From Clytia hemisphaerica (taxonomy: Eukaryota; Cnidaria; Hydrozoa; Leptothecata; Clytiidae), in contig CACVBU010000603.1 in NCBI GenBank assembly GCA_902728285.1, positions 313,808 to 377,807 on the forward strand: a stretch of 64,000 nucleotides of DNA, in the 5' to 3' direction. The notes under the pieces are model-generated. The model made no database searches and was not told where the DNA came from. It saw only the letters and a program-made list of their open reading frames with translations. Position 1 is the first letter of the stretch; the number at the start of each line of letters is the position of its first letter. A program made the translations under genes and the position numbers. Positions 45,829 to 56,742 of this stretch are shown in pieces.

Positions 45829-46444
45829 CCGGGTGACCCACGAAAAAGTTCCGACCTTTCTCGGCGTCTTGAGGCCGAACAAATGTCCAAAAGTGCTCGG
45901 AATTTTGGTATTTAAAAAGTAGATATCCTAACTTAAAATTTGAGCCATCACTTTTTAAATTTGACCAACTAGTTCTCTACTTATGACCTTTTAAACTCAA
46001 AATTCACTTTTCGGAAAGTGTAAAAAAGAGGTATTAAATTAATGCAATCAATTAGAAAATCTCTTATAAATTGACTTATTTAACGAGTTTTATGACATTA
46101 ATAATTATTAAAAACACCTTTGAAAGTAGTTTTTGTTTAAAACAAGACTAGTTTTTATCAAAATTGGCACTTTCAAGGAATTTTCTCAAAAACTGTATAT
46201 CAAAAACGTCTAAAAATACCTAATTTGATACCCCTTTTTTACCTGTTTTTTACACTTTCCGAAAAGTGAATTTTGAGTTTAAAAGCTCATAACTAGGGAA
46301 CTTGTGCATCAAATTTAAAAAGTAATGGCTCGGATTTTAAGTTAGGATATCTACTTTCTAAATAATAAAACTCCAAGCACTTTGGGACATTTGTTCGGCC
46401 TCAAGACGCCGAGAAACGTCCGAACTTTTTCGTGGGTCACCCGG
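45829..46444. mobile_element. Foldback MITE, ~210-bp arms, TA duplication
   Basis: CCGGGTGACCCACGAAAAAG at the left is matched by CTTTTTCGTGGGTCACCCGG-type sequence at the right. The symmetry continues through a GGCCGAACAAATGTCC block, a TTAGGATATCTACTTT block and a TTTTCGGAAAGTGTAAAA block. TA lies at 45827-45828 and 46445-46446. It sits inside the Penelope-like relic. A related interior sequence occurs near 30587-30650. Confidence 0.9.
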
Positions 46445-46649
46445 TATAAGGAGCATCTTGACATTTAAAAAAAGACTTCGGTGCTTATTTGAAGAAATAC
46501 GGTATCTAAATAGTATGCAAGAAAAAAAAATTCAATTGTTAAATATTATCGAAAGCCCTAAAATAGGTCGCTTTATGCCAAATTTTTAGAACCGTTAAAG
46601 AAAATTTTTTCATTACAAAATTTGAACCTTGAAAGAAAGTGACGGCATA

Positions 46650-47299
46650 ACTAACCGCTCTTTAAAGAAGCACTTGAATACCTCATGAGCAATTGCTATT
46701 TCACATTTGGTAATAAAATCTTTAGACAAACAATATGTATTCCAATGGGCTCGGACCCAGCTCCCTTTATGGCTAATTTGTTCTTATATCATTTTGAAAG
46801 TCAATGGGTGAAAAGCCTCAAGAAAGAAAATTTACAAAAAGCAAGGCGCTTTTCAAACACTTTTCAATTCATGGACGATCTTTTAACCATCAATGATGAC
46901 AATTTATTTATGGAAAACTATAAAGAAATCTACCCTCCTGAACTTCAGCTCAATACTTTTCTGGATCTCTCATTAACCAATGACAACGGTTACATAGATG
47001 CAAAACTCTATGACAAAAGAGATAACTTTCCTTTTTCGATTGTTCGTCTTTTATTTGCGTCGAGAAATATTCCATCTCGGATGTTTTATAACTGTGTGGG
47101 AGCTGAGATTTTGAGGATTGGTAGGGTCTGTTCCAGTGTGAACAATTTCATTGGTGCAAGTATGTCTCTCATTGATAGAGCAAAGAAGCAAGGAGCAAAG
47201 ATTACACGGTTGGAAAAAGTTTTGAGGAAAATGTATGGTCGCCATCAAGTTTTGAGAACCTTTTTCAGTAATGTGAAAAAATTTTCAGATTCATTACGG
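46650..47299 (+). pseudogene. Penelope-like reverse transcriptase core, 3' end split by a MITE
   Basis: The frame reads FKEALEYLMSNCYFTF, IPMGSDPAPFMANLFLY, FQFMDDLLTIND (palm DD, with M where Y/A is usual), LNTFLDLSLTNDNGYIDAK and DKRDNFPFSIVRLLFASRNIP. The (G/C)IPMGS-AP-ANLFL and FxDDL blocks and the DKRDxFPF tail match RTs of the Penelope-like type. Upstream fingers motifs are decayed (many stops between 46447 and 46640). The frame enters a MITE at 47297; beyond it (48194) three codons remain before a stop. No GIY-YIG domain is seen here. Confidence 0.6.
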
Positions 47300-48184
47300 T
47301 TTGTGTAAACAGCAGGTTACAGGTTAAAGGTTACAGGATACAGGTCAGTGATGACAGGTTGACTCTAATCAATGTCATTGCAGAGGAAAATGTTTGGAAA
47401 ACACAAAGAATTATCAAAACATAATTCTCAAGCAATTTCATCCATATAAAACCATTTCAAACATCAAAATTTAACCATGTGCTTTTATCGATCTTTTGCA
47501 GTTTGCGCTGTGTATAACGCAGACCAGAAAATATTTGAAACCATATTATACGTATAACAGGTATATTACATATTGTAATGTTTGTAATGTTATATGATGG
47601 TTACATATAATAAAACACATCGCTTTAAAACTACCTTCTCGGTTAACTCACGAGCTTCTGATTGGTGTAATTTTATATCCAGCCATATTGTTATCATCCT
47701 ATTCGGTATGCTAAATATTTTTAGTGTTTTTCTCTTGTAAGACATGATATTTTGTGATTATGTCAATATTTTTGTCAAAAATTGTCACTAAGTCATTAAA
47801 ATAACAATTGAATAATTAATTAGTTTCATCCTACTAAAACCACTCTCTTAGGGACCTCACAGGCTTCTGATTAGTGCACTTTTATATGCATTCACACTAT
47901 CAACATCACATTCTGTATTATAAATATTTTTCGTGTTTTTGTCTTTTTAGGCATCATATTTTATGTTTTTGTAATTAAGTGTCACTAGGTTGTTATTCTA
48001 TTCGATTGTCATTTTATAATATCTAAATAACATGTATTACTTTTTTGTAATTTAATGCGTTATGTATTGCTGTTATGTTATGTATATGTTATGATCTTAT
48101 TATCTTTTTTACGGTCTGCACTTTGTTGACCTGTAACCTGCGACCTGCGACCTGCGACCTGCGACCTGCGGTTTACACAAACCG
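47297..48184. mobile_element. MULE-like MITE with 9-bp TSD
   Basis: The termini CGGTTTGTGTAAAC and GTTTACACAAACCG are perfect 14-bp inverted repeats, followed inside by CAGGTTACAGG / CCTGTAACCTG with GCAGGTC repeats at the right. GATTCATTA is duplicated on both sides (47288-47296 and 48185-48193). A 9-bp duplication is characteristic of Mutator-like elements. The 888-bp interior has two diverged copies of a ~190-bp segment (about 47632 and 47838). No coding capacity. Confidence 0.93.
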
Positions 48185-48193
48185 GATTCATTA

Positions 48194-49199
48194 CTCCATA
48201 ACTAAACAACAACAAAATTTTGGTCACTGTTCCCTTTACTAATTTACTAATTTTCATTTCATTTTAATCGAGTCGTTTTATATTTTAATGTATCTTTTTC
48301 TCTGTCCAGTATATTTGTAGTTTGTGTCTAAGTTTGTTGAGTTTGTCTCATTTCCTAATTCGTTTCCAATGTGTACGGCCACTCGGTTACGGGGTTCCGA
48401 ACCTAGACGATGTTATAGTCCGTTACAGTGATAGTAAAGGCGGGAAAATATAGTGGTATGGCGTTATGGCGGTATACGGGGAAAAATCGGTGGGAGAGTT
48501 TCGAAGAAACGGACGATAACTCTTTGGCATAAAAAATATTTTGCAGTTTTGCTTGGACTAACCAGTGAGACTGGTTAGTCACTCGGTCCGTGGTGAAAAG
48601 CGCCTAAGTTTAAAGGCCGAGCTTGGTTCAAACGATCAAAAACACGAAAATAGCTGTGGTTTTTCTGTGAATCCAGCTCTTTATGGGTTTTTTCTTCTTG
48701 GTTCATTCGTTTTATTGTAGACTACAAGATAACTTAGTGTAAGGGAGTACCCTTTCCTCAAGTCAAGTATTCTTTTGTAGAGGCTGTTTTTTAAATGATT
48801 TTTCAACTGAAGTCTACAAAGACAATAAATATAAAAGGTAAGTCACTTGTGTATTTCTTATGAATACTATGAATCACAGGTATTGTTTCATTAGATATGT
48901 GAATACCCTCATATCTCAACCCTTAAAAGATTCTTTCCATCTGGATGTTAGTAGTTCTTTGTGGACTTTAAAACTGCTTTTACCTCTTGTTAGACAACTT
49001 TCACATTTCCTCAAAAATTTGGCTTTCTAATTTTGATTTGAATGTCGAGAAGTTCATTACCTAGTTGAAAATTCAAGTTTTAGGTACTCTGTGAAAATTA
49101 TCAGAGTATTTTTCCAAATTTTTTTAGGTAAGAATCAGAAATTGGATGCATGGGAAAATAATGAGAACATGTGTGGCAGTAATTTGCAGAGAGCACAAT
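48194..49199. other. Stretch without a supported gene
   Basis: It contains a perfect small hairpin at 48556-48580 (GACTAACCAGT / ACTGGTTAGTC, loop GAG). A more GC-rich block at 48370-48540 has no recognisable gene. Confidence 0.5.
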
Positions 49200-49745
49200 A
49201 CCGAAATGAAATATTTGGCACACTATCCTGGTATATTTTTGAGATTACAACTTGCAATATTTCACGTGATGTCCTGGTATTATTATTTGCTGAGAAAATG
49301 CCTTGCAATATTTCACTCAACGTCCTGGCTGTCTGGGTATAATTTGAGATTATAACTTGCAAAATTTCACTTCGCGTTCTGGTATAATTTAGGATTATAA
49401 CTTGTAATATTTCACTTGACGCCCTGGTATAATTTGAGATAATAACTTGCAATATTTCTCTTGTCGTCCTGGTAAAATTTGGAATTAGAACTTGTAATAT
49501 TCACCTGACGTCCTCGCATACAATTTGTGATTATGACTTGGAATGTTTCACTTGACGTCCTGGTACAATTTGAGATTATGACTTGGAATATTTCACTTGA
49601 CGTCCTCGTACAATTTGAGATTATGACTTGCTGACTTGGAATATTGCACTTGACATCCTCGTACAATTTGGGATTATGACTATTTTACTGACGCCCTGGT
49701 ATATTTTGCTTGAGATTATGACTTGGAAAATTTTACACAAGCCTT
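49200..49745. repeat. Minisatellite, ~43-bp unit, about a dozen units
   Basis: Units combine TTGAGATTATAACTTGCAAT with ATTTCACTTGACGTCCTGGT and ATAA, varying at a few positions. Period 40-50 bp. Confidence 0.92.
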
Positions 49746-50699
49746 CTGGAATAAGTCGAGACTATAATATGGTACTGCGTCAGAGAACAGTTTAGAATCA
49801 TATCTTTAGTTTATCATGGTAGAATTATATACCTATTTATCAGTTATTTCATATAAGAAATTTAGTGTCATTTTAAATCTTCCTTACTGGGGTTTTTATA
49901 CTACTGATTGGTATTTTTCAATTAAACTTTATAATTTCTTGGGATTTCTTAACATGGATGATTCTCCTTTCATCCTCGTTTCTTTTTCAATGTCTCCAAA
50001 ACTTTTTGGGTAGAAAGAAATTCAAGCTCAAATCAAAGCAAGATCGACATACTGCAAAAGCTATTTACAATTTACAAGCTGGGACTTTTTTACTTCTCCC
50101 TGCAAAAATTATCATGAGATTTTTTATCACAAATTGCAAGCATTTATACTTTAAATAATTTTTATGTTTGCTTTTGTCTTTGAGCAATGGTGGTGGGGTA
50201 AGATACTAAAACTTTTTATTTTCTTAAAATTGACTTTTTCATATAAAAGAAATAAAAATAAGGATTATAATCCTCAGGCAAAAAATAAACAAAACAACAA
50301 ACTTATGATTTCATGTTTTCAAGGAATCTTATAAAGCTTATGGTAGCTAGATATTCGTGTTGCAAAGAAATTACAAACTTTTAAAAAAAATGACTGTTGA
50401 TAAAAATTTGTTATTCTTAGAAAAGAAAGTGTAGTTACCAAGAAAATATAAAGGGAATAAATGGGAGAGGGTATCCAAAAAGAAAGATATTATTTCTTGG
50501 AATCTCAGTTTCTCTCTCCGGCCTGTTTTTACTTTGTTTTGATTTTTTCGAATACCGAACACGGCTGGCCTCGCATACAGAAACTCAAATTCATACGATT
50601 TTGGCTGTTTTTGTATTTTGCGCCAAAATCGTTTAGTCTAAGACTGGCAACTCTACCGACTGTAAACTCTTTTCAGCAAAAAAACCCTACGCGATTGGT
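49746..50699. other. Stretch without a supported gene
   Basis: AT-rich, short open frames without motifs. The LINE truncation point lies near its right end, around 50700. Confidence 0.5.
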
Positions 50700-52457
50700 C
50701 TTCTTCCCTTCCAGGAACTTCTACAGGAACATTTGAATGAAGTTCCCGTAAAAAGTGTTGCATTTGCTGACGACCTTGCTGGAGCTGGCAAACTACACGA
50801 TCTCGTATTATGGTGGAATGCAATAGTTCATCTTGGTCCACTCTTTGGGTATTATCCGAAAGCCTCCAAATCGTGGCTTATTGTGAAGGACGATGGTAAA
50901 ATGAATGAAGCCAAGCAAATTTTTTCTGAAACAGAAGTCAAGATCACTTGTTCAGGTAGAAAATATCTAGGAGGTACTATTGGTGATGAAGCCCACAAAA
51001 CAAACTACATCAAGGATCTTATATCGAAATGGGTTGACCAGATCAAGACCCTAAGTGACATCGCAAAGTCTCAACCTCAATGTGCTTATAGTGCATTTGT
51101 GGGTGGGTTTGTACATAAATTTACTTTTCATCTCAGAGTACTTGAGGACATTCAGCAGTATTTGACACCTTTAGACCATGCCATAGACAATTATTTGATT
51201 CCTGCTCTTACACAGGGTCACCATTGTAGCCAAGTTGAACGCAGACTTCTTGCCCTGCCAGTACGATATGGGGGTCTGGGTATACCAATCCTTTCCGAAA
51301 TTGCTGATTATGAATTTGAAAATTCAAAGAAAGTATCCAAGGAACTGACTGAGAACATAATAACCCAACGAAAAGAGTTTAGAGGAAATGACAACAAAGG
51401 AAAGTATACCATCTTGAAAGAAAAGGAGGAGAGACACAAGAATTCCCTGGTTGAGATCCGGAATGACCTAACGATCGACGAGAGAAAAGCCAATGATATA
51501 GCACAACTCAAAGGGGCATCTAACTGGCTTACAGCCAAACCTCTTAAAAGTGAACATTTTGACCTCACAAAAAGGGAATTTTTCGATTCAATTGCTATCA
51601 GATATCGCTGGCAGCTCAAGCACCTACCAAGCATTTGCGCATGTGGTACAAAGTTTTCTGTTGAACATGCTTTGTCTTGCCCCAGGTGGCTTCATATACC
51701 AGCGCCATAATGAGATCAGAGACACTTTGGCCATGACACTAAATGAAGTCACCAAGGATGTCACCATTGAACCGCAACTGGAACCCATCACCGGAGAATG
51801 TCTTGGTCGAGGTGTAATCAAGGAGGATGGTGCCAGAGCTGACATAAGCGCAAGGGGATTCTGGACTAGAGGCCAGCGGGCATTTTTTGATGTTAGGGTA
51901 TTCAATGCCTACGCCCAACGGTACTCTAGGGTGAGTCCTACTTGTGCTTTTGAAATGAATGAAAAGGAGAAAAAGAGACAATACAATCAGAGGATAATCC
52001 AAGTAGATGGAGGCTCCTTCACACCACTCATTTTCTCGACAAATGGAGGTGCAGGCAGAGAGGCCAAAATTTTCATTAAAGCCCTAGCTGCTCTCTTATC
52101 AGAAAAAAGGGATGAACTCATGTCAATGACTTTAAATTTTCTGAGAACAAAGATTTCTTTTGCATTGGCAAGGTCAACTGTCCTATGTATCCGTGGCAGC
52201 AGAATTCCAAAGAACAGCATCACAATGGTTGAAAATCAGGACATTAAAATAACTGAAGCTATACGCTATATTTGAGTTGTTGTTTTTTTTCTTATTATTA
52301 TTCCAACAGTATTTTGAAGTCAATTTTTTCAATACTTTTTGAAGTACTTTTGTCCACTTTTGTTTTTTCGCCTAAAAGAATACTTTCTGTATTTTATTCT
52401 AGGATTAATCTTTTAAAGATATATTTTCATTATTCAAAAAAAAAAAAAAAAAAAAAA
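50700..52457 (+). mobile_element. R2-like LINE, 5'-truncated: RT end, CCHC, restriction-like endonuclease
   Basis: The frame 50733-51710 begins inside the RT at VAFADDLAGAG (palm DD), continues through the thumb (GRKYLGGTIGDE; LLALPVRYGGLGIP) and ends in CACGTKFSVEHALSC. One base is missing near 51684. The next frame (to 52275) continues with GGFIYQRHNEIRD, then ADISARGFWTRGQRAFFDVR and NEKEKKRQYNQRI. C-x-C-x7-H-x4-C followed by RHNxI and a D...DVR core is the layout of the zinc knuckle and PD-(D/E)xK endonuclease at the C-terminus of R2-group LINEs. A 3' tail of about 160 bp and a poly-A run (about 52437-52457) end the copy. Apart from the 5' truncation there is one frameshift. Confidence 0.75.
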
Positions 52458-52738
52458 CCCGTTTGCGAATTTTCTTCGGCTTTGGGCTTTTTTCTTAGAT
52501 AGTGATTCGTCTTAGACTATAACTTAGTCTTTTCCGAACCGGGCTCTCGGTCAACCTTTCAACTTTTTCTCTTTCTTTCTGCTGTACTATACTGTATGGT
52601 CAGAAATTTTTTGTTTACAATTTGTTTTATTTTAATCCCTTTACTCTGTTTTTTTATGTACGAAATAGTGTCTGATCAACGGGTGGCTCGCGGGCGCCAG
52701 AGAGTGCTTACTCTTGATACCACACCTGACTCTAGGCT

Positions 52739-52885
52739 TGTTATGTCTATTTGTTATGTACGCGAACGGTATTATATTTAGTAGCGTACGCGTATAGGAT
52801 TGTATATAGTATATCGAAGGAGCTAGAATATTCCAAGATGGCGTCATGAAAACACATGCTTTTACTCTTTTTTCTGAACATAACA
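52739..52885 (+). repeat. 5' LTR
   Basis: 147 bp, TG...CA ends. It contains ACGCGAACGGTATTATATTT and a mirror-like GTAGCGTACGCGTATAGG segment. Paired with 58320-58466. Confidence 0.95.
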
Positions 52886-52887
52886 TT

Positions 52888-52905
52888 TGGCGCTGCTAGA
52901 GCAGG
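52888..52905 (+). promoter_or_regulatory. Primer binding site
   Basis: TGGCGCTGCTAGAGCAGG begins two bases after the 5' LTR. The TGG start fits pairing with a tRNA 3' CCA end. I did not assign the tRNA. Confidence 0.6.
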
Positions 52906-52969
52906 ATTTTCGCTGCTATTCTTCTTCTACTGCCATACGATCCAGATTGGATTTTTTTATTTCTTCGAG

Positions 52970-53880
52970 ATGGCAAAAGCAATTGATATTTCTGCACCAA
53001 AAGGCTTCACTATCCATCATGACCCTACGAATCTGGGTGCCAACTAGAAAAAATGGAAACAAAATTTTGAGGTTTACCTTATTGCTGCTGGTATTAATGA
53101 TGAGAATCAAAAGAAAGCTTTGTTATTACATTGCGCTGGTGAAGCCATGATAGAACTGCATAACACTTTACCAGAAATTGAGATACCAAATACCCCACAG
53201 AATACACAAAAACTGTTATAAAGTTGGACAACCGTTTTATACCAAAACAAAACAAGCGATATGAACGTCATGTATTTCGGTCTTGTTCACAGAATAACAC
53301 TGAATCAACTGGACAATATGTGTCAAGGCTCCGACAGCTTGCTACAACATGTGAGTTTCATGATACGCAGGATGAAATCGTCGACCAAGTAATCGGTGGA
53401 TGCAACTCAAAGAAATTGAGAAAACGATTATTGAAAGAGCATAACCTATCTTTAGACAAATTGTTAGAAATTGCTCTTGTCTTAGAAACCGCTGATCACC
53501 AATCCGTCAAATATGACACTGACAAACCGCATCAACATAATAAACCTGTTGAGGAGGAATCCGATGATGGCGATGGAGACAACGTCAACAGAATTTCTGA
53601 CCGTCGACCACCACGTTATCCTAAAAGTAGAATATCGAAAACACCACATACTACCAGAAAACTAACATGTTATCGTTGTTGAAGTGATCACTTAGCATGT
53701 GAATGCAGAATCGCCAAAGACAAGACATGTTTCAACTGTGGCAAAAAGGGACACTTAAAAACAGTATGTCAGTCAAAACAAAACCCTAACCAGCAAGGAA
53801 ACCCAACAATACGTTACATCACAGTTGAAGATTCATCCTCTGATGATGAATTCGTATTAGCAATTGACAACCCATCGCAT
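52970..53880 (+). pseudogene. Gag of the Gypsy element, nonsense-mutated
   Basis: Starts ATGGCAAAAGCAATTGATAT at 52970. A TAG at 53044 lies where KKW-x-NF context suggests Trp. A one-base shift near 53200 leads to a 152-codon frame with the retrotransposon gag pattern (STGQYVSRLRQLA). Two zinc knuckles follow: CYRC then TGA (53680) then SDHLACEC, and CFNCGKKGHLKTVC. Gag would form the particle and bind RNA. The damage is two stops and one shift. Confidence 0.75.
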
Positions 53881-54528
53881 TCCGCAAATAAACGTCATCG
53901 TATCTTTCCAATCAAAATGAATAACATTACAGTTGAAATGTTGATTGATAGTGGAAGCGATTTAAACATTATCAGTCAAGAAACTCTAACCAAAATGAAC
54001 TTTGAACCCAAACGTTTTCCATACAAGGGGCAAGCTAAATCGTTTAATGCTCCAATTCCATTTAAAGAATGTTGTTATGTAAAAATCAGGGCAGGGAACT
54101 CTGAAACAAATGCCCGATTTATCATCAATCCTCACCCATCCGTTACTATCCTTGGATATGACTCGTCAATTGAATTGAACCTACTTCGTGTCGGACCTGA
54201 TCCAGTTGCAACAACTACCACTACAGAAAGAGTTAATAACATTACTGCTAATTCTTCAAAGATGAATGACATTATTACCGAATATAGTGATCGATTTCAT
54301 AAGGCTTGGGTAAATTAAAAGGTGTTTCATTGAACATTAAGACTGACCCATCTATTCAACCAGTTGCACAGAAACCTCGACGGCTTCAAATATTAATGCG
54401 AAAGGAAGTGGACACAGAACTAGACCGTCTTCTCAAGTTAGGTGTAATTGAACCAGTATCAGATCCACCATCATGGGTCAATCCAATCGTACCTGTCCCA
54501 AAGCCGAACTCTAGCAATATACGTTTGT

Positions 54529-55216
54529 GAGTCTGTTAAATGACGCGCCTTACGCGCCCACGCGCCTTCCATTTATTGACGCGCCCACGCGCCCACGCGC
54601 CCGATTGTATCTCTAAAACTGCCTTTCCCAGTTTTTGCCTTTTGAAAATATTTATCTATTTATATCAAAGGCATCTCATTCGGTACAATTAAAATATTTG
54701 GTGTCATAAAGCTTGCAGGTATCACACTTAAGGGCCTTAAGTAGCTTGTCAAAAGATGTATGTGAGTGGTTACACAACTTTAGTCACAAAAAGTAAACAG
54801 TTTGGCTTGGTTTTCCATGCTTTGCTTTGGGTTTTAAGCTTTTTTTGTCCTATTATTATTTATGATAACAGGCTCAGACTTTTTTTAATTTTTTAACTCG
54901 TACTTTTAATTTGCAACTCTCACTTTTAGATTTGCAACTCGCACTTTTAATTTGCAACTCGCGATTTTTGTGTGTTAAAATGCAACTCGTAACTCGCAAC
55001 TCGCGATTTTATTTTGTTAAAATGCAACTCGTAACTCGCAACTCGCGATTTTATTTTGTTAAAATGCAACTCGTAACTCGTGAAAAGTAACTTGCAACTC
55101 CTAACTCGTAACTCGTAACTCGCATATGAAAAATAGGTGCGTCAAAACTTAATGCCGCGTCGAAATTCAGGCGCGTAAGGCGCGTGGGCGCGTAAGGCGC
55201 GTCATTTAACAGACTC
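54529..55216. mobile_element. MITE with 9-bp TSD inserted in Gypsy RT
   Basis: The termini GAGTCTGTTAAATGACGCGC and its exact complement GCGCGTCATTTAACAGACTC extend further inwards as repeats of the ACGCGCC/GGCGCGT type. TACGTTTGT is duplicated at 54520-54528 and 55217-55225. The RT frame is continuous if the element plus one duplication copy is discounted. The interior contains an array of AACTCGCAACTCGC / AACTCGTAACTCG units (about 54895-55125). A 9-bp duplication suggests a Mutator-like family. Confidence 0.95.
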
Positions 55217-55941
55217 TACGTTTGTGTGTGGACATGAGAGCTGCTAACACTGCTATCACACGGGAACCGTATCAAATCCCAACTCTTGATGAATTATTGC
55301 ACGAATTCAACGGCTGTAAACTGTTCACCAAACTTGATCTAAACAAAGGTTATCATCAAATCGAACTAGATAAAGCGAGCAGAGAGCTTACAGCATTTGC
55401 TACTCATTGTGGTATATTTCCGTACACTCGCCTTCTTTTTGGAATGTCATCTGCAGCAGAGATCTACCAACGTGAAATTGAATTAGCACTCACTGGTCTC
55501 CCAGGAGTTAAAAACATTTCAGATGACATTGTTATTGGCGGCAGAACTGAAGAAGAGCTAATTTCAAGAACAGAGGCAGTATTCGAAAGACTGCGCACCA
55601 AAAATCTTACAGTTAACCCAAAAAAGTGTAACTTTCTAAAAACAGAACTGCTTTACATGGGACACAAATTATCCCAATTTGGTGTATCACCAGATGAAGA
55701 AAAAGTTCGATCGGTCGTTAACCTCCTACCTCCAACAAACATAAATGAACTTCGAAGCTTCTTGGGGATGATTACGTACTGTTCCAAATTTCTCCCAAAT
55801 TTTGCTACCGTCACCGAGCCACAGAGAAATCTACTAAAAAAGGACGTTCCATGGGAATGGACCTCCGTTCATCATAGTACATTCGACAGTTTGAAGGAAC
55901 TTTTACTTGACAGTGAAACACTTGCTTACTTTGATGTGAAT

Positions 55942-56742
55942 GCAGCTGAAACAGATTGTGGTAAGGTATGTTCATACACATAATTAACAAAATCCTCTGT
56001 CACATTACGTTTAACAGTTATATGTTTATCATGATTAGATCGGGATAAATAATCAGCTCCATTGAATTTACCCGGCTGACATACCATTTTGAAATTGTAT
56101 GGCATGGCTTTGATAACAAGATTTTCAATGCGGGGTGTGATTGATTTCATTTGGGATGAGAAAATGGGTACCAGTGGTTTGTGATCAGTTTTAATAGTAA
56201 AATAAAGTCCGTAGAGGTATAATCGAAAACGTTCGAGGGCATAAGTAACTGCAAGACACTCACGTTCTAGTGGGCTATATCTTCTCTCCACTGGTGATAA
56301 TGATCTACTTGCATAGCTGACTGGTCTCCATGTCCCATTCTTCTGTTTCTTGGGTTGTTCTTGGTGCAGTCCTCATGCAGAAACAGAAGAATGGGACATG
56401 GAGACCAGTCAGCTATGCAAGTAGATCATTATCACCAGTGGAGAGAAGATATAGCCCACTAGAACGTGAGTGTCTTGCAGTTACTTATGCCCTCGAACGT
56501 TTTCGATTATACCTCTACGGACTTTATTTTACTATTAAAACTGATCACACCCCGCATTGAAAATCTTGTTATCAAAGCCATGCCATACAATTTAAAAATG
56601 GTATATCAGCCGGGTAAATTCAATGGAGCTGATTATTTATCCCGATCTAATCATGATAAACATATAACTGTTAAACGTAATGTGACAGAGGATTTTGTTA
56701 ATTATGTGTATGAACATACTTTACCACAATCTGTTTCAGCTG
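55942..56742. repeat. Inverted duplication inside Gypsy RNase H/pol
   Basis: The left arm 55942-56350 is the reverse complement of 56379-56742, loop 56351-56378. The left arm keeps a 44-bp segment encoding KPLVPIFSSQMKS that the right arm lacks. The missing segment is bordered by ATCAC repeats. The outer junction lies at CAGCTGAAACA, part of the palindrome GTTTCAGCTGAAAC found at about 56736. Confidence 0.95.

Noticed and set aside
48556..48580. Perfect 11-bp stem hairpin (GACTAACCAGT/ACTGGTTAGTC)
   Set aside because: Too short for a microRNA precursor and without other support; a hairpin of this size is expected by chance in 64 kb of element-rich DNA.
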